A DNA stretch of 9,159 nt from Deltaproteobacteria bacterium (GCA_029261905.1 JAJDAM010000440.1:1-9159), one strand, 5' to 3'. Counted from the first letter of the stretch, positions 1-6,946 are shown. Notes: a model not told the origin generated them from the letters alone. Numbers and translations: made by a program.

Positions 1-316
1 TGTCGGGTTCCATGCGGTCGACGAAGTCGAGCCCGGTGTTCGTGCCGAAGTCGCTCTCGAGCGTCATCGTGCGCCCGTGAAACATCCGCGTGGGGCTCAT
101 CTCGTCGTTGCGCAGGTAGAAGAACCCGAGCCCACTCGCCAAACCGAAGATCATGCCCTCGGAGAAGTGAGTTCCGCGATGCGCGAGCAGGTTGCGCAGC
201 GCAGTCGACGCGCAGTGCTCTCCGGTGTGGTGCTGGTAGTCGACGAGCACGCGGCCGGCCGCGGGCTGTGCACTGGTGCTTTTCGCTGCGGCTGCTTCCG
301 TGGTGGCGTCCGACAT
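1..316 (-). CDS. BtrH N-terminal-domain protein (partial, C-terminus beyond window)
   Basis: The first 105 residues are visible; the rest lies left of position 1. After a low-complexity Ala/Thr/Ser leader (residues 1-20) comes the conserved start of the BtrH N-terminal domain: G-E-H-C-A-S-T-A-L-R (residues 32-41, with Cys35 the likely nucleophile), then S-E-G-M-I-F-G-L and S-G-L-G-F-F-Y (52-67). Family knowledge: BtrH of butirosin biosynthesis is a cysteine acyltransferase that moves an amino-acyl group from an acyl carrier protein to ribostamycin, and relatives often carry a DUF4872 half at the C-terminus. The ATG at 316 is chosen because GGAG sits six bases upstream. The gene follows the sulfatase on the same strand after 148 bp, so it may have its own promoter. 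Inference: it could transfer an ACP-bound acyl chain made by the neighbouring pathway. Family assignment is firm; substrate is unknown. Confidence 0.82.
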   Translation of the reverse strand, partial: MSDATTEAAAAKSTSAQPAAGRVLVDYQHHTGEHCASTALRNLLAHRGTHFSEGMIFGLASGLGFFYLRNDEMSPTRMFHGRTMTLESDFGTNTGLDFVDRMEPD

Positions 317-322
317 GGGCTA

Positions 323-326
323 CTCC
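323..326 (-). promoter_or_regulatory. Ribosome binding site of the BtrH-like gene
   Basis: GGAG on the minus strand lies six bases before the ATG at 316. It supports that start codon and shows the gene can be translated independently of the sulfatase upstream. Confidence 0.6.
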
Positions 327-351
327 GATGCGGCGGGTCAGGCGATTGTTG

Positions 352-382
352 TGTGGATTCTCATGTGGATTCTCATGTGGAT
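352..382. repeat. 12-bp tandem repeat, about 2.6 copies
   Basis: The plus strand reads TGTGGATTCTCA at 352-363 and again, identically, at 364-375, followed by a partial copy TGTGGAT at 376-382. It lies between the sulfatase stop and the BtrH-like start. On the minus strand the unit contains GAGAAT, which resembles a -10 element, so the copies also duplicate a possible promoter half-site. A looser repeat of TCGTTGCCG-like units (minus strand) lies nearby at about 425-455. Confidence 0.85.
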
Positions 383-397
383 CGTGCGGTGGATCAA
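369..397 (-). promoter_or_regulatory. Possible sigma70-type promoter for the BtrH-like gene
   Basis: On the minus strand TTGATC (397-392) and GAGAAT (374-369) are separated by 17 bases, each matching four of six consensus positions. Transcription would start near 362, leaving a leader of about 45 nt before the ATG at 316. The -10 element lies in the second copy of the tandem repeat. The match is weak and the stretch is short; read-through from the operon upstream is equally possible. Confidence 0.25.
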
Positions 398-464
398 GTT
401 CCTGATGTTCGCCGGCTCACGCAAACGAGGCTCCCGGCAACGAGACGGCAACGAAGACAGGCAC

Positions 465-2180
465 TCAGGCTTTCCAGGCGCCGGCGGGCCCCGGTAGATG
501 GTCGCCGTCATCGATGCCGATCTCGCGATCGACGAGTTCGTTGAGTGCTCGATTGAGCGCCTCGATGCGATTTCGGGGCGCCGTGGTCAGGTCGGCCGCG
601 AGGTTCGTCGTCTCTCCCGGGTCCTTGCGTGTGTCGTAGAGTTCCAGATCGTTGCGGCGGACCAGTTCGTCCCAACTCTCGGGCCGATGATGTTGACGCG
701 GGCTGAAGTAGCGCGCGAACTTGAAGCGTCCATCGAACAGGCCGCGCATGTGTCCACGGTAGGGCGCGATGTCGGGCGGCCCCCCCGCGGCAGCCTTTGC
801 ACGTTGTTCGTCTGTCTTGGCCATGCGCACTTCGGCGAAGAACTGGGTGAAGTCGGCCGAGAGGTGAACCATGCTCGTCCATTGGAAGAGCACGTGAGAT
901 CTCTCGCCTGCGTGCGCGGTCTCTCCGGCGCCGTTCGATCCGTCCTCTTCCACGAGCGCTGGATCGGGGCCATCGCCTTCCGGGGCGAGACGGTTGCCGA
1001 CCCCGTCCATCAGGTCCACGCCCTTCAGCTGTGGATGGTGTTCGCGCACAGCGGCCCTATCGATGCCAGCGCCAGAAAGCAGTGTGGGCAGGACATCGAT
1101 CATGCTCGTGAGTGCGCCCGAGGTACTCCCAGCAGACACATCGGGGTGACGGATCCACAGCGGGACGTTCGAGACCTCGCGATAGGGGATGCCGGTCTTC
1201 TCCCGCAGCCCGTGGACCCCGGCCATCTCGCCGTGGTCTGCGGTGTAGACGACGAGCGTGCGATCCTGCTGACCACTGGCTTCGAGGCCGTCGAGCACGC
1301 GTCCGAGTTGGCGGTCCACGTCGCGCAAGCAGTTCCAGTAGTAGTTCTGGTACGCGGACCACAGGTCGAGCCGGTCGAACGGGATCTCTCCCAGCGCCAG
1401 TTCCATCACCTTCTGGTATTCGCTTTGCGCGGGGGGCTTCCCGGCAAGTGTGGCCGAGCCGAAGTTCTCGTCGAGCGGAATGCCGAGATCCTCGGCATAC
1501 AGCGGATCATCGGGTGCGACGCGAATCGGATGTGGAAAATCCATGATTCGCGAGGCCAGTTGGTGTTCGCTCGTCTGAAAGAACATGATGTCGTGGGGAT
1601 TGACGAAGTTCACCGCGGCGAGCCAGGGGCGTTCGCCGCCTCGCTGGCGCGCCATGAAGTCGATCGCAGCGTCCGCGGTTCCGGCGTCATAGCGGTACCC
1701 ACCCTGGGTGCCGTCGCGTTCACCGTCCTGTGCGTTGTGTTCGAAGCCGTAGCCCGACAGCAGGTCGTGCATGTAGTCGGCGCCGGGTGGGTTCACCTCG
1801 TCGATGGCCGTGAGGTGCCACTTGCCAAAATACCCGGTGGCGAAGCCCGCATCTTGAAAGAGATGTCCCAGCGTCGAAACGTCGCGACGAAGTTGGCCGG
1901 CATTCGGAATCGGAACGTTCTCCCACACGCCGTTCTGCTGCGCGTGGAGCCCCGTATAGAGATTGGCGCGGGACATCGAGCACAGATTGGTCGCCGTGTG
2001 TGCGGCGCGAAAAATCGTCGATCCATCCATCAGTCGATCGCGTTGGGGGAGCGGGACGCCGGACGGAATCAGATGCCGGGCGCGTTCCTGGTCCGTGACG
2101 ATCAACAGGACGTTGAACGGTTCTTGGTGCGAGGCGAGCGCGGCGCGCTTGGGACCAGCTGACACGTCGTCGGACTCCAT
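465..2180 (-). CDS. Sulfatase-family hydrolase (alkaline-phosphatase superfamily), 571 aa
   Basis: The fold is clear from motifs in order: V-L-L-I-V-T-D-Q (metal ligand Asp30), the nucleophile region C67-S-M-S-R71 followed by Y-T-G, G-Y-F-G-K-W-H-L (Lys120, His122), N-P-H-D (194-197), the second metal site T-A-D-H-G (Asp315, His316), Lys328, and a typical C-terminus with E-L-Y-D and D-P-G-E-T-T-N-L-A. Family members hydrolyse sulfate esters after Cys is converted to formylglycine; some act on phosphate or phosphonate esters. Oddities: the usual Pro of C-x-P-x-R is Met, and no signal peptide precedes the fold, so a cytoplasmic location is likely, whereas many sulfatases are exported. The ATG lies only 9 nt after the P450 stop, without an obvious Shine-Dalgarno, so coupled translation is likely. 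Substrate unknown; action on a sulfated or phosphorylated polyene-lipid intermediate would be inference. Confidence 0.9.
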   Translation of the reverse strand: MESDDVSAGPKRAALASHQEPFNVLLIVTDQERARHLIPSGVPLPQRDRLMDGSTIFRAAHTATNLCSMSRANLYTGLHAQQNGVWENVPIPNAGQLRRDVSTLGHLFQDAGFATGYFGKWHLTAIDEVNPPGADYMHDLLSGYGFEHNAQDGERDGTQGGYRYDAGTADAAIDFMARQRGGERPWLAAVNFVNPHDIMFFQTSEHQLASRIMDFPHPIRVAPDDPLYAEDLGIPLDENFGSATLAGKPPAQSEYQKVMELALGEIPFDRLDLWSAYQNYYWNCLRDVDRQLGRVLDGLEASGQQDRTLVVYTADHGEMAGVHGLREKTGIPYREVSNVPLWIRHPDVSAGSTSGALTSMIDVLPTLLSGAGIDRAAVREHHPQLKGVDLMDGVGNRLAPEGDGPDPALVEEDGSNGAGETAHAGERSHVLFQWTSMVHLSADFTQFFAEVRMAKTDEQRAKAAAGGPPDIAPYRGHMRGLFDGRFKFARYFSPRQHHRPESWDELVRRNDLELYDTRKDPGETTNLAADLTTAPRNRIEALNRALNELVDREIGIDDGDHLPGPAGAWKA

Positions 2181-2189
2181 CGGCAGAGG

Positions 2190-3875
2190 CTAGTCGCACC
2201 TCACCCAGTATTCTGCGAGTCCGCGGAATCCAGGGGTCGTCTTCCACTTCACTTCGCGCCCCGCGGGCCGAAGCCTCGGGTATCGGCCGACCAGTGCACT
2301 GACGGCGGCCTGAGCCTCCGCACGCGCCAGATGTGCCCCGATACACAAGTGAGCGCCGCCGCCGAACGCGTGGTGGTGAGTGTCTTCCCGGCTGACATCG
2401 AAGCGATCCGGGTCGGGGTAGACGGCGGGGTCGCGGTTGGCCGCCGCGAGCAGGATCGAGACCGACTCGCCCTTGCGGATCGGTACGCCCTCGATCTCCA
2501 TGTCGCGCGGCGCGATCCGCCCCGTCGTTTGCACCGGGCCTTCGAATCGCAACATCTCCTCGACGGCATTCGCAACGAGTTCCGGGCGCTCGCGAAGTTT
2601 GGCGTGCTCGTCGGGCCGCTCCAGCAGGTTGCGCATTCCGTTGCCGATCAGATCGGTTGTCGTCACGTTCCCAGCGATCAGCAGCAGATTGCACATCGTG
2701 ACCAGCTCGGACTCGCTCAATCGGTCGCCTTCGCGCTCGGCGACGACCAGTTTGCCGATGAGGTCGTCGCTCGGCTCTCGGCGTCGCTTCTCGATCTCCG
2801 ACCGAAACAGCGCGTCGAGCGCAGCCTGGGCCTTCTCGCCGGCTTCGCGAACCTCGTCGCCGGCGAACGGGTTGAAGAAGGCTTCGGTCGAAGCCACCGA
2901 CCACGCCTTGAACTTCGCCTGCTCGGCGACGTCGACACCGAGGATGCGGGCGATCGCGATCGCCGGCAGCGGTGCCGCGATGCGATCGATCAGGTCGAAC
3001 TCGGTTTCGCCGTGCGCATCGATCTGGTCGAGGAGTTCTTCGGCGACCTGCTCGACCACGGGTCGCAGCTGCGCGGTGGCGCGTGGCGTGAAAGAGCGAC
3101 TCACCAGGTTGCGCAGTCGTTTGTGCTCGGGATCGTCGAGAAACAGCATCGACGGTTCGCGGTCGTCGCCGGAGTCGTTCAAAAAGATCCGAACCGGGTC
3201 GCCTTCGCGCGCCTTGCGTGGATCGACGAAGAGATCCAGATCGTACGCAATGCTTCGCACCCCATCGTGGCTCGAAACCACGAGGCCCCCGATCTGCAGA
3301 TCGCGATGTACCGGCGCTCGCTGCTGCAGGAGCCGATGTACCGCGGCCGGGTCGGCCTGGTAGGTCGGGTCCATCGGCATCAGTTGCACACCTTCGGGGA
3401 TCGGAGGCTCATCGGGAGCTTCGGTCTTCGCGAGAAATTCGGTCGTGGGCTCGAGCTTGCCCCCACTCTCTCCGAATTCCAGCAGTGCCTCTTCGTGACC
3501 GATGAAGAAACGCACCGTGTCAGCGAGTTCCGGGGGGGCTGCGTCGAGTACCGCGTGATTCTCGTCGAGGCCGTTCCGGACCGAACCGGCGATTGCATCG
3601 CACTGGGCGTTCCAATCGAGCTTCGAAACCGCGATCGCGAGAGTGCGACCGGTTTCGCGTTGGCTGGCGTCCTCGTCTACCGGAAGTCCTCGTTGCTCGA
3701 GTTCAGCGCGCAGTCGGGTCTTGACGTGTCGTTCGAGGCGCTCGAGCTGCCGCCAACGACCCGCGCGTTCCGGATCCGCTTCGCGCTCGGCGAGTAGCGC
3801 GAAGAACGCTTCGCCGAGCACTTCGCCCTGGTAGGCGTGGTGCAGGAAATCCTCGGGATTCGGGGATGCGGCCAT
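2190..3875 (-). CDS. Cytochrome P450 with N-terminal ferritin-like helical domain, 561 aa
   Basis: Residues about 165-561 are a complete bacterial class I P450: C-helix region P-E-H-K-R-L-R (249-255), I-helix A-G-N-V-T-T (401-406), E-x-x-R (440-443), and the heme loop F-G-G-G-A-H-L-C-I-G (504-513) with Cys511 as heme ligand. A soluble enzyme needing ferredoxin partners, not seen here, is expected. Residues 1 to about 140 form an extra all-helical domain with regularly placed acids and histidines (Glu18, Glu22, Glu45, Glu48, His50, Glu105, His107, His127, Glu128, Glu129), resembling ferritin/rubrerythrin-like bundles; metal binding is unproven. The I-helix position that is normally Glu or Asp is Val404. 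The frame is open throughout. The ATG at 3875 is chosen because it begins the helical domain 35 nt after the membrane-protein stop; its RBS is weak. A P450-only start (Met at 3380) is possible but would orphan 165 codons. Role inferred: oxidation of the polyene, its aryl head or its precursor. Confidence 0.88.
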   Translation of the reverse strand: MAASPNPEDFLHHAYQGEVLGEAFFALLAEREADPERAGRWRQLERLERHVKTRLRAELEQRGLPVDEDASQRETGRTLAIAVSKLDWNAQCDAIAGSVRNGLDENHAVLDAAPPELADTVRFFIGHEEALLEFGESGGKLEPTTEFLAKTEAPDEPPIPEGVQLMPMDPTYQADPAAVHRLLQQRAPVHRDLQIGGLVVSSHDGVRSIAYDLDLFVDPRKAREGDPVRIFLNDSGDDREPSMLFLDDPEHKRLRNLVSRSFTPRATAQLRPVVEQVAEELLDQIDAHGETEFDLIDRIAAPLPAIAIARILGVDVAEQAKFKAWSVASTEAFFNPFAGDEVREAGEKAQAALDALFRSEIEKRRREPSDDLIGKLVVAEREGDRLSESELVTMCNLLLIAGNVTTTDLIGNGMRNLLERPDEHAKLRERPELVANAVEEMLRFEGPVQTTGRIAPRDMEIEGVPIRKGESVSILLAAANRDPAVYPDPDRFDVSREDTHHHAFGGGAHLCIGAHLARAEAQAAVSALVGRYPRLRPAGREVKWKTTPGFRGLAEYWVRCD

Positions 3876-3910
3876 GGCCTGGAATGTAGCCCGACCCGCG
3901 GATCTGGCTT

Positions 3911-4624
3911 CTACCGATCCGCGCGACCGCGGAACTGCTCGATGTAGTCGTTCGATTGGCGCCCGCGCTCGGTGTCTTCGGCGGGGAACAGGCTCGACCA
4001 GAAGCGGTCGAATGGTCCGTCGTGGAAGTAATAACGAAACCAGGTTTTCCGGACGAAAAATTCGATGGTGGTGACCACCGCCATCGTCGCGTAGATCCCC
4101 GTACCGGTGAATCGGCTCCAGCGATCCAGGTCGCCAGTGATCGCGAGCAGTCCGGTGCCCAGCGAACAGCCGACGAAGAAGCCGCACCAGAACCACGTCA
4201 GATTTTGACAGTATTCCCGAATGAACCCGGGCGCTTCGGGCACCATGAACTGAACGGCGCGCTCGATCAGCGAAACGCCGTCGCGAAGGCTGATCCGGCA
4301 CGCGTCGGCCAGGCTGGCGTACACGGCGGCGGGAACCAGGCGCAAGAAAGCCGATTCGTCACTGACCGCAGTGGCCAGGAGCAACAGCGGAATCAACAGC
4401 GTTGGGGCCGCTCCGTATCGAAGGGCCGCGCGCATCCCGCGGCGTCGGAAGAGCGCGGTGACTGCGACCAAACCCAGCAATGCGAAAGCCACGCCGCGCA
4501 CGCCGAATCGTTCGGTCGCCTGCCCGAGCAGATACGGGTAGCAGATGACGACGACCGCGATCGCCGAGATCAATCCGCCGACGACGATCCAGTTGCGCAG
4601 CCGTCGCGCGTCAAGCGAGTTCAC
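3911..4624 (-). CDS. COG4648-type inner-membrane protein of aryl-polyene clusters, 237 aa
   Basis: Hydrophobic stretches at about residues 12-33, 43-59, 70-87, 92-107, 143-163 and 173-191 indicate a polytopic membrane protein. The second half (R-E-Y-C-Q-N-L-T-W-F-W, then E-F-F-V-R at 188-192) follows the pattern of the uncharacterised COG4648 family, which recurs in aryl-polyene gene clusters; its biochemical role there is unknown to me. A charged tail of about 45 residues follows the last helix. The start is GTG at 4624, inside the end of the halogenase-like gene (14-nt overlap), so translation is probably coupled. Family recognition is by general pattern and gene context, not by a catalytic motif. 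It could alternatively be an unrelated membrane protein that sits in this operon. Confidence 0.7.
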   Translation of the reverse strand: MNSLDARRLRNWIVVGGLISAIAVVVICYPYLLGQATERFGVRGVAFALLGLVAVTALFRRRGMRAALRYGAAPTLLIPLLLLATAVSDESAFLRLVPAAVYASLADACRISLRDGVSLIERAVQFMVPEAPGFIREYCQNLTWFWCGFFVGCSLGTGLLAITGDLDRWSRFTGTGIYATMAVVTTIEFFVRKTWFRYYFHDGPFDRFWSSLFPAEDTERGRQSNDYIEQFRGRADR

Positions 4625-6194
4625 GTCGCCCGATGAATCCGCTGAGCGGAAGTGGCTCGACTTCGTCGGTTCGGTCCGCCTCTCCCAGCATCACCAGGGC
4701 CTGGGCGCGAACGCAATTGAAAATTTCGAGAGTCTTTTCCATGACCTGCTGTTCGTCGCGATCTGTCCCCACCTCTTCGGTGAAGTCGATGTTGGTCAAT
4801 CCGTAGTAGAACTCGCCGGTGTTCGTGCGGTAGTAGTCGTCGCGTTCCCGCAAATGGTCGGCGACGCGCTGAAACAGCGACGAGAAGTTCTGCATCGCCT
4901 GAAGGACGAACGGCTTCAGGCGAAGCTGGCTCGCCAGGAATTCGGCGTCGAGGTGCTGGTCTCGCATGTACGACGAAACCCAGAGGTTGTAGTAGAAGCC
5001 GATGTCGAAATCCCACTTCATGCGGGCCAGTTCGAAGCTTCCATGTGTCGAATACAGATTTCGATACAGCAGCATCGTCGCCTCGTGTCGAAACCGCATG
5101 AATTCGTCGTAGAGTTCGCAGCGTTCGCGCAGCTCATCGTCGTCGGATTCGCCGCTGCTGTCGCGGCAGATCAGATCCGTGACATAGTCGTTTTCGAGTG
5201 CAATGAAATCGCTGCCGGGGCTGTAGAGTGGGTCCGCCGACGTGGCGGCTTCTCCGATCAGCGCCCAGCGGTCCGGGTGGAAGAAGCGCCGGGTCCCGTA
5301 GGAAATCTTGGTATAGCTGCCGATGTCGACGATTTTTGCATCGCGGATCAACTCGCGGGCGGCCCGGTGACTCTCGAGGAACTCGCGAAAACCGTCGGGC
5401 GTGCGCATTTCGCGACTCCCGGCCACCGGTTCGCCCGTGACACCGATGCTGGTGATCCCACCCCGGAGCGGGATGAACCAGATCCAGTAGCCGGGATACC
5501 AGAAGTGGATCGTCGAAAGGCGCCTCGACGTGTGTCGAACCCGGTCGCGAAACGCGTCGGAGCCGAGAGCGTCGATGTCGGTGACGCCCTCGAATCGACC
5601 CCAGACGGATCCGATCTGGTGGGTCGGCTCGGGTTCGCGCAACTCGGCCAGACGCGCGAACAGGCCAGCGCGGCCGGCCGCATCGATGATCCAACGCGCT
5701 TCTCGATCGGTCGAGTGCTGACCACGCGTGACGCGAAAACGATGCATCGCGCCGGATTCGCCGAGTTCGACTCTGGAAACCGACGCTTCCGTCTCGACTT
5801 CGATTCCGTCGGTCCGATTCATCTGCAGCAGGTCGGCTTCGAGGCGGGCTCGATCGATCTGAAATGCGGGATGGAACGGAAATCCGACCGTTCCGATCTC
5901 GCTCATCTGTTCCAGCGAGCAATCGCGGCCCGGCTGGTCGAAGAAATAACGCAGCCCGTTTTTCGGCAGGTGGTTCTCGTACAGATACTGGGTGAGCCCC
6001 TGCTTGCGGATCAGGTAGTTGGCGGCGATCTCGACTGTCGCCTCGCCGACCTTGTAGGAGCTCTCGCTCGATCGCTCGAACAATCCGATTCGAAGTTCCG
6101 ACGAGCGGCGCCGCAACTGCCGCGCGAGCAGATTCCCTGCGAGCCCGCCGCCGACGATCGCGACGTCGAGTGCTCGTGTAGCGCGCTCACTCAT
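4611..6194 (-). CDS. Flavin-dependent halogenase-like oxidoreductase (tryptophan-halogenase family), 527 aa
   Basis: The N-terminus has the FAD-binding V-A-I-V-G-G-G-L-A-G (11-20) and the K-V-G-E-A-T-V segment (48-54) typical of tryptophan-halogenase relatives. W-I-W-F-I-P at 237-242 is an intact W-x-W-x-I-P halogenase signature. Lys78 in L-P-K-N-G-L lies where halogenases carry their active-site lysine, though this alignment is by eye. A second flavin motif, G-E-A-A-T-S-A-D-P-L-Y-S-P-G (314-327), follows. Known members use reduced FAD, oxygen and halide to make hypohalous acid; a separate flavin reductase, not seen here, would be needed. The ATG at 6194 shares one base with the reductase stop (TGATG). 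Xanthomonadins are brominated aryl polyenes and their clusters carry such homologues, so halogenation of the aryl or polyene part is plausible. Some relatives in polyene clusters may instead hydroxylate. Confidence 0.83.
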   Translation of the reverse strand: MSERATRALDVAIVGGGLAGNLLARQLRRRSSELRIGLFERSSESSYKVGEATVEIAANYLIRKQGLTQYLYENHLPKNGLRYFFDQPGRDCSLEQMSEIGTVGFPFHPAFQIDRARLEADLLQMNRTDGIEVETEASVSRVELGESGAMHRFRVTRGQHSTDREARWIIDAAGRAGLFARLAELREPEPTHQIGSVWGRFEGVTDIDALGSDAFRDRVRHTSRRLSTIHFWYPGYWIWFIPLRGGITSIGVTGEPVAGSREMRTPDGFREFLESHRAARELIRDAKIVDIGSYTKISYGTRRFFHPDRWALIGEAATSADPLYSPGSDFIALENDYVTDLICRDSSGESDDDELRERCELYDEFMRFRHEATMLLYRNLYSTHGSFELARMKWDFDIGFYYNLWVSSYMRDQHLDAEFLASQLRLKPFVLQAMQNFSSLFQRVADHLRERDDYYRTNTGEFYYGLTNIDFTEEVGTDRDEQQVMEKTLEIFNCVRAQALVMLGEADRTDEVEPLPLSGFIGRRELA

Positions 6195-6934
6195 CAGATG
6201 AGCCCGCCGTTGACGGAGATCACCTGCCCGGTGATGTACGACGCGCCCTCGGACAGCAAGAACGACACGGTCGCAGCGACGTCTTCGGGTGTCCCGAGCC
6301 TCCGCACCGGAACCATCTTCGCCAAAGCCTCTCGGTCGGCACCCTCGAGCATCTCGGTCTCGATCCAACCCGGCGCGACGCAATTGACCGTGATGCGCCG
6401 CTTCGCGAGTTCCTGGGCCAACGACTTGGTCGCGCCGATGATTCCGGCTTTCGAAGCCGCGTAGTTGGCCTGGCCCCGGTTTCCGATGATCCCCGATACC
6501 GATGACATCGTGACGATGCGCCCACCCGATCGCGTGCGAACCATCGGCATGACGAGCGGATGGAGCACGTTGTAGAAGCCGTCGAGATTCGTTCGCAGCA
6601 CGCGGTCCCACGCATCTCCGGACATTCCCGGAAAGGCGGCGTCGGCCGTGATCCCGGCGTTGCTGACGGCACCGAAGTACGCTCCGCTGGACTCGATGTC
6701 GCCGGTGATCGCGTCGCGGCAAGCGTCGCGATCGGCCACGTCGAATTGCAGCAGCGTCGCGCGTCGACCGATCGATTCGACTTCCGTGGCCAGCGCCTCC
6801 GCCTCCGCCTTGCTCCGCAAATAGCTGACGGAGACATCGAAACCGTCGCCGGCCAGGCGCAGCGCGATTGCCCGACCAATGCCGCGGCTCGCTCCCGTGA
6901 TCAGGACGCGGCGCGAGGTCTCCTCGTCGCTCAT
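6194..6934 (-). CDS. 3-oxoacyl-[acyl-carrier-protein] reductase, FabG/ApeQ-like SDR, 246 aa
   Basis: This is a classical short-chain dehydrogenase of normal FabG length. The cofactor loop is T-G-A-S-R-G-I-G (13-20), N-A-G is at 92-94, and the catalytic tetrad is Asn116, Ser145, Tyr158 and Lys162 in the FabG-like context G-N-R-G-Q-A-N-Y-A-A-S-K. The C-terminus (Y-I-T-G-Q-V-I-S-V-N-G-G) is also typical. It should reduce 3-oxoacyl-ACP with NADPH in the cytoplasm, one step of each polyene extension cycle. In aryl-polyene systems this role is filled by ApeQ. Start: ATG at 6934 has AGGAG seven bases upstream, which rules against the longer open frame to 7216. The gene begins 31 nt after the dehydratase stop and overlaps the next gene by one base. 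Confidence 0.93.
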   Translation of the reverse strand: MSDEETSRRVLITGASRGIGRAIALRLAGDGFDVSVSYLRSKAEAEALATEVESIGRRATLLQFDVADRDACRDAITGDIESSGAYFGAVSNAGITADAAFPGMSGDAWDRVLRTNLDGFYNVLHPLVMPMVRTRSGGRIVTMSSVSGIIGNRGQANYAASKAGIIGATKSLAQELAKRRITVNCVAPGWIETEMLEGADREALAKMVPVRRLGTPEDVAATVSFLLSEGASYITGQVISVNGGLI

Positions 6935-6941
6935 CGATGGA

Positions 6942-6946
6942 CTCCT
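6942..6946 (-). promoter_or_regulatory. Ribosome binding site of the FabG-like reductase
   Basis: AGGAG on the minus strand with a 7-nt spacer to the ATG at 6934. It is the best Shine-Dalgarno in the window and fixes the reductase start, excluding the in-frame extension of 94 codons upstream. Confidence 0.8.

Larger units (their letters stand above)
317..464. other. Intergenic region between sulfatase and BtrH-like gene
   Basis: This 148-bp gap is the only sizeable one in the window. It holds the tandem repeat, the weak promoter candidate and the RBS listed separately. An imperfect inverted repeat (GTTCGCCGG at 407-415 against CCGGCAAC at 434-441, one bulged base) could form a small hairpin, but no T-run follows on either strand, so it is not called a terminator. 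A plus-strand reading frame starting at 315 also crosses the gap and is discussed in the findings. Confidence 0.6.

Noticed and set aside
407..441. Possible terminator hairpin after the sulfatase
   Set aside because: The stem is short and bulged, the loop is about 18 nt, and no T-run follows, so it does not qualify as an intrinsic terminator.
498..2162. 554-codon open frame on the plus strand opposite the sulfatase
   Set aside because: Antisense shadow of GC-rich coding DNA. Its translation shows no recognisable domain, while the minus frame has all sulfatase motifs.
2945..2990. Cluster of GCGATCGC-like palindromes (resembling cyanobacterial HIP1)
   Set aside because: It falls in codons for Ile-Ala-Ile-Ala in the P450; such words are common in this GC-rich sequence and there is no genome-wide evidence of enrichment.
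2331..3797. 488-codon plus-strand frame opposite the P450
   Set aside because: Shadow of the P450 gene; rich in Arg/Val with no domain pattern.
3876..4301. Upstream extension of the P450 frame by 142 codons
   Set aside because: The extension lies inside the membrane-protein gene and reads as Arg-rich out-of-frame sequence; the domain begins at the ATG at 3875.
4545..6464. 639-codon plus-strand frame opposite the halogenase-like gene
   Set aside because: It crosses three clear minus-strand genes and has no recognisable motif; typical of antisense open frames in high-GC DNA.
6195..6722. Upstream extension of the halogenase-like frame
   Set aside because: It lies within the FabG-like gene and reads as low-quality Arg-rich sequence; the FAD-binding fold begins just after the ATG at 6194.
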